Positions 18,770 through 25,697 of a DNA stretch of 64,000 bases are shown here, piece after piece. Position 1 is the first letter of the stretch. Every line of letters begins with the position of its first letter. This stretch comes from Enterobacter cloacae. Its GTDB lineage: Bacteria > Pseudomonadota > Gammaproteobacteria > Enterobacterales > Enterobacteriaceae. The notes under the pieces are model-generated. The model was not told where the DNA came from and did not search any database. It was given only the letters and a program-made list of their open reading frames with translations. The DNA lies in contig NZ_CP056117.1 of assembly GCF_013375935.1 (NCBI RefSeq), positions 4,588,001 to 4,652,000 of the forward strand, given 5' to 3'. A program made the translations under genes and the position numbers.

Positions 18770-19549
18770 TTAGTTTTCGACGGAACGGATCGCTGCATCA
18801 AGATTGCTGGGGTGAAGGTTGGCCTGTAAAAACGCGCTGTCGGCGGGCAGGTCAATCATCAGCTTGTGTATTTCACCGAAGGTGAGCACCCCGCTCTCCA
18901 GCTGGTAGTCGAGCAGATGTCCCCCGCCCTGGCGGTCGTCGGTAATGAAGTGTTCGTGGTAGCCCGCCACGTTAATGCCCTGCATATGCTGCGGGGTGCG
19001 GAACCCGACCAGCACCCCTTCGCGCTGGTTAAAGCGGAACACCGGCTGGTCGTCCAGCACGTCGGTCATCGCGCGGTACGGCGGCGTCTGGCGCGGTACG
19101 GTGCGGGTATGGGCGTGGCGGAAGTTGCCGTCAATGCGCAGCGCGCAGAACAGGTTATCGGAGGGGATCTGCTTGTCGATCGCGTCGTGGATCTGCTGGC
19201 GGCTGACCGGCGTACTGAAGGTGATACGATACTGCGGCTGGAACCAGGTCATCACCGCGAACGGCGTTTTCTGCTCCGGCTTCGCGGCCCGGGCGCTGCC
19301 GTCGGCGCGCAGCTGGTACACCTGGCTGCTGAAGGCAATCATTTCGCCGTCCAGCTCGTTAAACGTGCCGAGCCCAAAATCACCGTGTGCCAGCAGATCG
19401 GCGATGGTGGTCTCCCCTTCGTACACGCCGCTTAGCAGGGCGCTCATTAGCGATGTCTGATAGATCACGCTGTCAGGATGACGGGCGGAGAACCCGCGCA
19501 GGGTCTCGCATAAGCTCGCCTCACAGTCGCATGCGGATGAATGCATCAT
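18770..19549 (-). CDS. budA: Alpha-acetolactate decarboxylase
   Basis: The 259-residue enzyme decarboxylates acetolactate to acetoin, the first committed product of the pathway. The zinc-binding histidines are visible in [16 protein letters not shown] (H198, H200, H211). The strongly conserved blocks [30 protein letters not shown] and [13 protein letters not shown] are present. Three ATG codons in a row give a choice of starts within nine bases (19546-19552); the middle one matches Klebsiella BudA length, while the GAGG site suits the first equally well. The gene leads budABC and diverges from budR. Confidence 0.96.
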   Translation of the reverse strand: MMHSSACDCEASLCETLRGFSARHPDSVIYQTSLMSALLSGVYEGETTIADLLAHGDFGLGTFNELDGEMIAFSSQVYQLRADGSARAAKPEQKTPFAVMTWFQPQYRITFSTPVSRQQIHDAIDKQIPSDNLFCALRIDGNFRHAHTRTVPRQTPPYRAMTDVLDDQPVFRFNQREGVLVGFRTPQHMQGINVAGYHEHFITDDRQGGGHLLDYQLESGVLTFGEIHKLMIDLPADSAFLQANLHPSNLDAAIRSVEN

Positions 19550-19568
19550 CATGCTCGTCCTCTTCAAC

Positions 19569-19591
19569 TTTATTTATAAAGGTTAAATAAA
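19569..19591. promoter_or_regulatory. Candidate BudR operator between budA and budR
   Basis: TTTATTTA and TAAATAAA form a perfect 8-bp inverted repeat around a seven-base centre. It lies 17 bases upstream of the budA start region and 64 bases before budR. LysR-type proteins bind such AT-rich dyads containing the T-N11-A pattern, so this is the best operator candidate. Confidence 0.55.
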
Positions 19592-19654
19592 TGTTGACCC
19601 GATTCAGCAGAGAGTTCCAATATAGAATCCATGCTGGTTTGAGACGTTTTAGAT

Positions 19655-20551
19655 ATGGAACTTCGTTATCTGCGCTATTTTGTCGCGGTTGCACGCGAGC
19701 GACACTTCACCAGGGCGGCCAAAGCGCTGGGTATTTCACAGCCTCCACTGAGCCAGCAGATCAAACGGCTTGAGGAGGAAGTGGGCACGCCGCTGTTCAG
19801 ACGCCTGACGCGGGGCGTGGAGCTGACAGAAGCGGGAGAAGCCTTCTACGAGGACGCCTGCAAGATCCTGGCGCTGAGCGACGCCGCGCTGGAGAAAGCC
19901 CGCGGTATCGCGCGCGGGCTGAACGGCAGCCTGTCGATTGGCATCACCAGCTCCGACGCCTTTCATCCCAAAATTTTCGCGCTGATCCGCCAGTATCAGG
20001 TGCAGAACATGGCGGTGCAGGTTCACCAGGTGGAAGCCAATATGTCCTCGCTGACGACGATGCTGGCGGAGGGTGAGCTGGATATCGCCTTCGTGCGCCT
20101 GCCGTGCGAGAGCAGCAAGGTGTTCGAGCTAAAAATACTCGACCGGGAGCCGATGGTGGTGGCGCTGCATCGCGACCATCCGCTGGCGGCGCGCGGCGAT
20201 CTGGCGCTGGATGAGCTTAAGGATACGCCGGTAGTGCTGTTCCCGCAGGAGGTCGCGCCGGGGCTGTACGACCGCGTCTACGGCAGCTGCGAGCGGGCCG
20301 GAATTGATATGCAACATACGCTGCAATCCTCACAGCTCTCCTCTTCCCTGAGCATGGTTTCCGCCGGCGGCGGCTTCGCGCTGGTGCCACAGTCGATGGC
20401 GGCCATTTCTCCGCCGAATGTCACCTACCACGCGCTGAGCTCACCGGAGCTTTATACCGATATCGCGCTCTGCTGGCGGCGCTTTGAACGCTCGCGGACG
20501 GTGAAGCGGTTTCTGGCGATGATGAGCGAGGGGGAACGGGAGCAGGGATGA
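19655..20551 (+). CDS. budR: LysR-family activator of the butanediol operon
   Basis: The 298-residue protein has an N-terminal LysR HTH (MELRYLRYFVAVARERHFTR, then GISQPPLSQQIKRLE) and an effector-binding domain with LSIGITSSDAFHPK and VALHRDHPLAARG. Sequence and divergent position relative to budA match Klebsiella BudR, which activates budABC in response to acetate and low oxygen. It overlaps no other gene and is followed by a terminator about 127 bases downstream. Autorepression is usual for LysR proteins and would use the same intergenic region. Confidence 0.93.
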   Translation: MELRYLRYFVAVARERHFTRAAKALGISQPPLSQQIKRLEEEVGTPLFRRLTRGVELTEAGEAFYEDACKILALSDAALEKARGIARGLNGSLSIGITSSDAFHPKIFALIRQYQVQNMAVQVHQVEANMSSLTTMLAEGELDIAFVRLPCESSKVFELKILDREPMVVALHRDHPLAARGDLALDELKDTPVVLFPQEVAPGLYDRVYGSCERAGIDMQHTLQSSQLSSSLSMVSAGGGFALVPQSMAAISPPNVTYHALSSPELYTDIALCWRRFERSRTVKRFLAMMSEGEREQG

Positions 20552-20677
20552 ACCATTTCAGAAACTGCGGATTGTATTGATACTAAAATTATTGCGAAGC
20601 GGGTTTTGAGGCTGAATTGGAAGGGAATATGGGCAGGCTGCTATATACAACTCAGGTGCCATTACCCTTTAAAAATA

Positions 20678-20707
20678 AATAACCCACACAGGTGCGGGTT
20701 ATTTTTT
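20678..20707. terminator. Bidirectional intrinsic terminator between budR and the cspA-like gene
   Basis: AATAACCC and GGGTTATT form the stem, followed by TTTT on the plus strand and by a T-rich run (TTATTTTTA) on the minus strand. It can serve both converging genes. Confidence 0.88.
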
Positions 20708-20778
20708 GTCAGTACAGCTTAACTGCTCGGACTATTGTCTTCATCGCTATCGTACGCCACACTGATATTTAGCGCAGG

Positions 20779-20991
20779 TTACAGTGGAGAAACGTTTCCA
20801 GCTGCAGGACCTTTTGCGCCATTCTCAATGGTAAAGGAAACTTTCTGACCTTCATCAAGCGTTTTGAAGTTGTCGCTCTGAATTGCAGAGAAATGTACGA
20901 ATACATCTTTGCTGCCGTCGTCAGGGGTGATAAAGCCAAAACCTTTATCTGCGTTGAACCATTTTACTAAACCAGTCATTTTATTAGACAT
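20779..20991 (-). CDS. CspA-family cold-shock protein (70 aa)
   Basis: The 70-residue protein is a single cold-shock domain nearly identical to CspA/Csp[21 protein letters not shown] with RNP1 (KGFGFI) and DVFVHFSAI as RNP2. It binds single-stranded RNA and DNA and acts as an RNA chaperone at low temperature. The exact paralogue (CspA, CspB or CspG) is not resolved. The ATG at 20991 has a GGATTTATCT leader. About 175 bases of leader RNA with a cold-box-like start precede it, indicating cold-inducible post-transcriptional control. Confidence 0.93.
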   Translation of the reverse strand: MSNKMTGLVKWFNADKGFGFITPDDGSKDVFVHFSAIQSDNFKTLDEGQKVSFTIENGAKGPAAGNVSPL

Positions 20992-21166
20992 AGATAAATC
21001 CTTAATTTATGAGCCACATAAGCGCGGCGATGATAGCCTGTATTTCGAGAGTTACTTATTTGGCACTTAGGAGGAGGCTCACGAAGAAGGAGTATCTACT
21101 GATAACACCTGAACTGAGGACTGCTTTACTAAAACTGCTTTCATAAGGTCTGTATTCCAAACCGAT
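20992..21166 (-). promoter_or_regulatory. Cold-shock 5' leader with cold box
   Basis: Read on the minus strand, the region at 21147-21164 gives CGGTTTGGAATACAGACC, closely matching the start of the E. coli cspA transcript (the cold box). It continues with a related AAAGCAG segment. The distance to the start codon, about 170 bases, is close to the 159-nt cspA leader, which folds into a temperature-dependent structure. A TTAATA -10-like element lies just upstream of the inferred start site. Inference by similarity; no folding was computed. Confidence 0.75.
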
Positions 21167-21283
21167 GACGTTATTAAGACACAGCGAAATTTATTGCGCA
21201 ATGATTATTATTATTTATTTTAACCATTTAAACGCCCGGATGGCTGGTCGCGGTGCCAGACATCGTTCTGGCTTGAGGTCTAC

Positions 21284-21413
21284 CATGTACTACAAAATGG
21301 CTACGCTTTCATTGTGCCGGGAGTTTGGGCTGGTTTGTTCACAGGCGGGAAAATCCTCCCGCGCGACGCAGACGTTATTAGAAGGGTTGCTAAAAATGAA
21401 AAGGTCTGCGTAA
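21284..21413 (+). CDS. Doubtful small frame resembling phage Ash-type peptides
   Basis: An ATG at 21284 opens 42 residues (start MYYKMATLSLCREFGLVCSQ, end LLKMKRSA). The GLVCSQAGKSSRATQTL pattern resembles short peptides annotated as Ash family next to P4-like satellite prophages, but the similarity is from memory and weak. No clear ribosome-binding site is visible. It may be non-coding. Confidence 0.25.
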
Positions 21414-21693
21414 AACGTAACCGCAGTGCAACTGTGTCCGGCGGCGCTGCGCCTGCGCGGGCCTACGGGTCGTATCGCGGTAGTTTTGTAGGCCGGGTCA
21501 GGCGTAGTCGCCACACGGCAATGCCCTTCTGGAAGCCGCCTCGCAAACCTGCAAGCAACCTTCTGTAATTCAGGGTTATCCCTTTTCATCTCTTCTTCTC
21601 GGTCGTACAGTGCCTGCGTTGCGGCACATCCGTAACCGGGCGTAGGAACCCGTTAGCATAACATGACATTTTTTTGCACAACGAGGATGCTAA
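21414..21693. other. Intergenic region with REP-like repeat
   Basis: This gap holds a REP-like sequence around 21489-21513 (GTAGGCCGGGTCAGGCG) within a GC-rich stretch that also contains inverted GGCGCTGCGCC units. It is followed by an A/T-rich promoter-like stretch (catgacattttttt) just before the next gene. I see no gene here. Confidence 0.5.
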
Positions 21694-22149
21694 ATGGCTA
21701 CTACACCTAACTTTTCTTATGCGCTCTCTGAAGAAAGCGCTGTTCATCACCTCATAAATACTTCAATTTCCGATTTTGCGGATCTTTTCGAGCTGGCTGA
21801 TACCTGCGCCGCGTATGTCAACGTACTGGTGGAAACTGACGACACAGTGACGTTTACCACGCTCTGTGAGCGATTGCTGGCTGCGCTGAAGCGGCTGCGT
21901 GAATGCTGTGACTCAGAGCTTCCGTCGTATCTTGTTGAGCAGTTGATTGCAGGGGAAAAGATTACCTCCTGCGTGCCGGACTGCTGGCAGGAAACGGCGT
22001 TGCAGGTGGACTATGCCGTGGCGTTAACGCTGGCGGTGATGAGCGGGACGTTGCCTGCGAACGTGGCGAAAGAACTCACCGGACTGCTGCATGATATGGT
22101 CTGGCTGTTAGCGGAGTTTGTGAAGGAGCCTTATATTCCGGCGCACTGA
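21694..22149 (+). CDS. Hypothetical alpha-helical protein (151 aa)
   Basis: The ATG at 21694 is preceded by GAGG at good spacing. The protein is acidic and almost entirely helical, with six cysteines and leucine-rich segments (LFELADTCAAYVNVLV, CERLLAALKRLRECC, VALTLAVMSGTLPANVAKEL). No signal peptide or membrane helix is evident. I do not recognise the family. It lies in a stretch of orphan genes, REP-like repeats and a broken antitoxin, suggesting accessory DNA, perhaps a decayed mobile element. Confidence 0.65.
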   Translation: MATTPNFSYALSEESAVHHLINTSISDFADLFELADTCAAYVNVLVETDDTVTFTTLCERLLAALKRLRECCDSELPSYLVEQLIAGEKITSCVPDCWQETALQVDYAVALTLAVMSGTLPANVAKELTGLLHDMVWLLAEFVKEPYIPAH

Positions 22150-22395
22150 GGCGGGTGATGGTAGGCCGGGGTTCTGCTGGGTAAAAAGCAGGATTTCGGC
22201 CTTACGCAAAATGCAATGTTGTTTGTTGAATGACTGTTGCTGCTAAAAGCGAAAAGCGGAGCATATTTGCGCAGCCAAGGCGCCAGAACGATTTCTTTAT
22301 AGCCGAGATATGTTGTCATTAATGCCGCCAGCAGACTTTATTAGGGCATTATTTATGTTAATTTCAATTGTCTCTACTACTGCTTAGGTTAAAAT

Positions 22396-22806
22396 ATGCA
22401 TTCAAACTATGAAGTGATTAACACAGTTCCTCTTCCAGAAGATTTTTGCCGTTTACGCATCATCGCCGGGTTAACTCCTCGACCTCTTGAATCGGCAAAA
22501 CGCGCGCTTCCTGCAAGCTGTTACGGAGTACACATTGTGTGTGCCGGAAATGTTGTAGGGATGGGGCGCATTGTTGGCGATGGTGCCCTGAACTTCGAGA
22601 TCGTTGATATTGCTGTTGACCCGGAGCATCAGGGAAAAGGCTTGGGACGAGAAATAATGCAAAACTTAATGTTATGGTTTAAACAGCATGTGTCAGCTGG
22701 TGCCTATATTACCCTGATAGCCGATGTTCCCGCGCTATATGAAAAATTTGGCTTTAAGAACGTTCGGCCTGAAAGCGAAGGCATGGCTCTGATCTGGGGA
22801 TTATAG
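22396..22806 (+). CDS. GNAT-family N-acetyltransferase (136 aa)
   Basis: This small single-domain acetyltransferase shows the GNAT core: VVGMGRIVGDGALNFEIVDI, then AVDPEHQGKGLGREIM with the acetyl-CoA pyrophosphate-binding Q-G-K-G-L-G loop, and a C-terminal ALYEKFGFKNV. Length and layout match small amine or aminoglycoside-type acetyltransferases. It lies two genes from a higA-like remnant, but the fold is not the DUF1778-linked TacT type as far as I can judge. It stands alone with its own AT-rich promoter region; the substrate is unknown. Confidence 0.88.
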   Translation: MHSNYEVINTVPLPEDFCRLRIIAGLTPRPLESAKRALPASCYGVHIVCAGNVVGMGRIVGDGALNFEIVDIAVDPEHQGKGLGREIMQNLMLWFKQHVSAGAYITLIADVPALYEKFGFKNVRPESEGMALIWGL

Positions 22807-22941
22807 AAGTAATCCCGTTCTCTTTATTATACGCACGGCACTTAATAGCTATGTCCGCACATGGCACAAGGCGGACATATCTTTCACAGTCACCTAATAA
22901 AGTGTTCGCACTCATTAAATGAGCACCGTCATCACGATCAT

Positions 22942-23380
22942 ATGAAAACTACATTCTATCAATGTTTCGATACTGTCAACTCATCCGTCGCGTCAAGATT
23001 ACGAGGATGCTCTGGGGTTGGTGGCGTATCTGATTGAGCATGACCCAGATAACCCGCTGGTAGAGATGCTCACTGCGAAAATCGATGAATACGAAAACGA
23101 GTTTTCGGAGTTTGCAGAATTTAACGCGCGAGTAGCCAGCATTCCGTCAGGCGTTGCGTTATTGCGAACGCTGATGGATCAGTACCAACTCACACAGAGC
23201 GATTTCTAAAATGAGATAGGCAAGAAGTCTCTGGTGAGTCGAATGCTCAACGGACAGCGCACGTTAACGCTGGATCATATGCGCGCGCTGGCGAAGCGTT
23301 TTGGCGTGTCGGTGAGTGCATTTGTGGGGAATTTATTAGGATGTAATTTTCTGTGCAGCATCATTTTAAGGATAAATTGA
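22942..23380 (+). pseudogene. Broken HigA-type antitoxin gene
   Basis: One frame gives HPSRRQDYEDALGLVAYLIE through VALLRTLMDQYQLTQSDF, then a TAA at 23207-23209. Translation beyond it continues in the same frame as NEIGKKSLVSRMLNGQRTL and TLDHMRALAKRFGVSVSAF to a stop at 23378-23380. The whole closely follows HigA antitoxins (residues around QSD-x-NEIGKKS and the C-terminal HTH). No good start codon exists in this frame: an ATG at 22942 reads in another frame, so a frameshift near the start is likely as well. The partner toxin is not found upstream. Confidence 0.8.
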
Positions 23381-23401
23381 TCTTATCTGGGATCGGTATA
23401 T

Positions 23402-23788
23402 TCATGCTTTGTTTATGCGTCTATTCACTATGTCATTCACATAATGTTCAATCGAAATATTGTGCTCCCGATTAATCTGAGTAATGAATGCGCTAAGATG
23501 CTCTTGCGATGCAAAAAGGGTAGTGGCAATGAGGTTATCAAAATCGTTCTGAGAAAATCGTTTATATCCCTTCAACGTCGAGCGTTGGAGCAAAGTGTGT
23601 GCGGTCACTTCCAGAATGGCTCGTCGGTAATGATCGGACAGCAGGACATCAAGATCTGTCTGACGAATATAAAACTCGAAATGAAAGCTGACAAATCCCG
23701 ATTCGACAGGTAGTGAATAAATTAGTTTATCACCTAATTGCTCGACGTAAGGTTCATATCCTTCTCCCATTACTCGCGTAGTCTGCAT
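23402..23788 (-). CDS. Hypothetical protein at the end of the Rhs immunity array (128 aa)
   Basis: This AT-rich gene encodes a soluble mixed alpha/beta protein (LGDKLIYSLPVESGFVSFHF, then helices ending HYVNDIVNRRINKA). I do not recognise it. It lies last in a same-strand series of small AT-rich genes behind an Rhs toxin, the usual place for immunity genes acquired against related toxins, so immunity is a position-based guess. The start at 23788 is the first ATG of the frame, with GAGAGG several bases upstream. Confidence 0.6.
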   Translation of the reverse strand: MQTTRVMGEGYEPYVEQLGDKLIYSLPVESGFVSFHFEFYIRQTDLDVLLSDHYRRAILEVTAHTLLQRSTLKGYKRFSQNDFDNLIATTLFASQEHLSAFITQINREHNISIEHYVNDIVNRRINKA

Positions 23789-23947
23789 ATAACCTCTCTA
23801 CTTTCATGTATTAGATTCATTCCACTTGAATAAATATACAGCATTACTCTTTAAAATCTTGCTTAAAATAACTGTAAGAATCACAGAGCACATCACCTAG
23901 CTAAAAATAACATTTTCGCCGTACTGGTTTACTTTGAAAGAAAATAA

Positions 23948-24532
23948 TTACCCATAAAAATAATTATAAAACGCATTGAAATTTTCATTACCGATAAGTG
24001 GTACAATCCTTTCCCGCAGCTCATCAATGAAATTACCTTTTACTTCGTCATTATCATCTGCTATGTCAAAGATATCGTAGTGACCATATACCAAATCAAT
24101 AAGCTCCGCTAAAGAAAATATGAATTCAGAGAGACTATCAGCTATCTTAAATGGCTCAATAACATCATAACTTGCATAAACATAGGAACTCCCTTCAACG
24201 ATAACCGCAATTATAGGTTTACCTCCGCCTAAATCATTACCAATAACAAGATAATTATCTGGTAAGTATTCGTAACCACTTTGAGCCTTCAAGAGTTCAC
24301 TGACTGAGTGAAGTTTAATTGGCGTGAAGCCTGTTTCAATCTTTAACTTTTCAGGATTATAATTTTTATATAAAAATCCCAACTCTGTCGAACGAGGTAA
24401 GTTGGACGGGAAGGTTTTATCCAAGTCATTGACTGCATTGAAACTCCCGGGCAGCGAGTATTTATTACATATAGCAATGAGTTTTTTTAATGCTTTTTCA
24501 ATCTCATTCACCATTGTCTCATACGCATCCAT
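23948..24532 (-). CDS. SMI1/KNR4 (SUKH) family immunity-like protein
   Basis: The 194-residue protein reads as a SUKH-superfamily member: an N-terminal helix (IEKALKKLIAICNKYSLPGS), the LPxDYxxFL-like segment NLPRSTELGFLYKNYNP, and the core GYEYLPDNYLVIGNDLGGG with an acidic tail. SUKH proteins neutralise toxins of contact-dependent and type VI systems. Very low GC content contrasts with the Rhs core. It lies downstream of the Imm11-type gene on the same strand and probably protects against a toxin tip no longer encoded next to it. Confidence 0.75.
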   Translation of the reverse strand: MDAYETMVNEIEKALKKLIAICNKYSLPGSFNAVNDLDKTFPSNLPRSTELGFLYKNYNPEKLKIETGFTPIKLHSVSELLKAQSGYEYLPDNYLVIGNDLGGGKPIIAVIVEGSSYVYASYDVIEPFKIADSLSEFIFSLAELIDLVYGHYDIFDIADDNDEVKGNFIDELRERIVPLIGNENFNAFYNYFYG

Positions 24533-24635
24533 AAAAATAGCCTTCAGTCATAACCCATTAACTTAGCATAATATTTCCAGAATGCATTATCTTCTGACAA
24601 GCTAAGTAAATCAATTTTTAATTAATCTCTCGCTC

Positions 24636-24986
24636 TTAAAAACAAAGCTCTATGAAGTTATCGTTCTCAAGATAAAAATTTAAACCTGATATGAAATCTT
24701 CTACAGATGGTTTTTCTCTTTGGATAGAGATATTATGTAATACATCTATAAATTGTTCTCCATAGAAAAAAAGCTCTAGCGAATTTCCGACAACAAAATC
24801 AGGGTATACTTCCTCATCGTCATCACTAATGACAGGATAGCTTTCCAAATAACAAACAAGATCTACTTTTGCAGATAACTCATATTCTTTTGTATACACA
24901 CAAAAATTATCTAATGTATTCCCACCCATAATTTTATATATTAAGTCATCTAAACCATACGCTTTTCTGTATTCTAACCGACTCAT
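24636..24986 (-). CDS. Hypothetical immunity-array protein (116 aa)
   Basis: The ATG at 24986 is chosen because AAGGA lies eight bases upstream; a GTG two codons earlier is less well placed. The product starts MSRLEYRKAYGLDDLIYKI and has acidic, aromatic-rich segments (YPVISDDDEEVYPDFVV, LELFFYGEQF), typical of small immunity proteins. I cannot name the family with confidence. It sits between the Imm11-type and SUKH genes in the array behind the Rhs toxin. Confidence 0.65.
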   Translation of the reverse strand: MSRLEYRKAYGLDDLIYKIMGGNTLDNFCVYTKEYELSAKVDLVCYLESYPVISDDDEEVYPDFVVGNSLELFFYGEQFIDVLHNISIQREKPSVEDFISGLNFYLENDNFIELCF

Positions 24987-25086
24987 ACGCACAATCCTTG
25001 AGGCTTATCTTTCATACTTTGCAAAGCAAGTAGTTAATGTTAAGTTCATATATTCCACTGAACTGTAATTTAAATGATTTTTATAA

Positions 25087-25107
25087 TCCGGGAAATTATT
25101 CCCCGGA
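25087..25107 (-). terminator. Hairpin after the Imm11-type gene
   Basis: TCCGGG and CCCGGA flank a nine-base loop, with an A/T-rich tail on the minus strand. It lies about 30 bases beyond the stop codon and may end the toxin-immunity transcript. Confidence 0.5.
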
Positions 25108-25137
25108 CCATTTTGACTAATTGAAATCTTACTCCTA

Positions 25138-25695
25138 TTAATAAATAGGATCAGCAAAGTCTATTCCTTTTACGTCATTCTTAGAAAGGAACTCTTTAAA
25201 TTCATTTGAAATAATTATGCAAGATTTATACTCACTACATCTTGCCATACTAAAATCTTCAATAACATTTTCTTTGAAGACTACTTTACTAAACTTCCTT
25301 GGACCATTAGGTAAATAACTTAATATAGGTTGGCTTTCAGAAGCTTCCATATCGATGCATGAAACCTCTCTTAGTATATTAATTATTTTATACCCTTGAT
25401 ATTTTTTTTCATTTACAGATACAGTTGCATCAATAAGTTGAACATCAGTCCGAAAAACATCGTGACAAGAAATTAGCGATGCTAGTCTGGGTGATATGAA
25501 TATAGGCCCATCACTATAATAGAAATCATATGTAAGCAGTGCCTTCTCACTCACCTTAGATTTTAATGTAAATAAATACCCCTCGTTAGTCTCAATTGAT
25601 TTACATTGGGAAAAAGCACTTCCAGATATATCAGAGTGCTGGTATTCAAACCAATAACTATTGGGGTAATCAGAAGCAATTCGTAGCTCATACAT
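25138..25695 (-). CDS. Imm11-type (MXAN_0049 family) immunity protein for the Rhs tip
   Basis: The 185-residue protein shows the pattern of Imm11/MXAN_0049 immunity proteins: an N-terminal strand-rich part, FISPRLASLISCHDV in the middle, and the C-terminal end FKEFLSKNDVKGIDFADPIY. The ATG at 25695 lies two bases after the Rhs stop codon, with GAGG inside the end of the Rhs gene, so toxin and immunity protein are tightly coupled. Imm11 proteins are known partners of AHH-type nuclease toxins, which fits the tip domain encoded upstream. The low GC content matches that tip. Confidence 0.8.
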   Translation of the reverse strand: MYELRIASDYPNSYWFEYQHSDISGSAFSQCKSIETNEGYLFTLKSKVSEKALLTYDFYYSDGPIFISPRLASLISCHDVFRTDVQLIDATVSVNEKKYQGYKIINILREVSCIDMEASESQPILSYLPNGPRKFSKVVFKENVIEDFSMARCSEYKSCIIISNEFKEFLSKNDVKGIDFADPIY

Positions 25696-25697
25696 AC

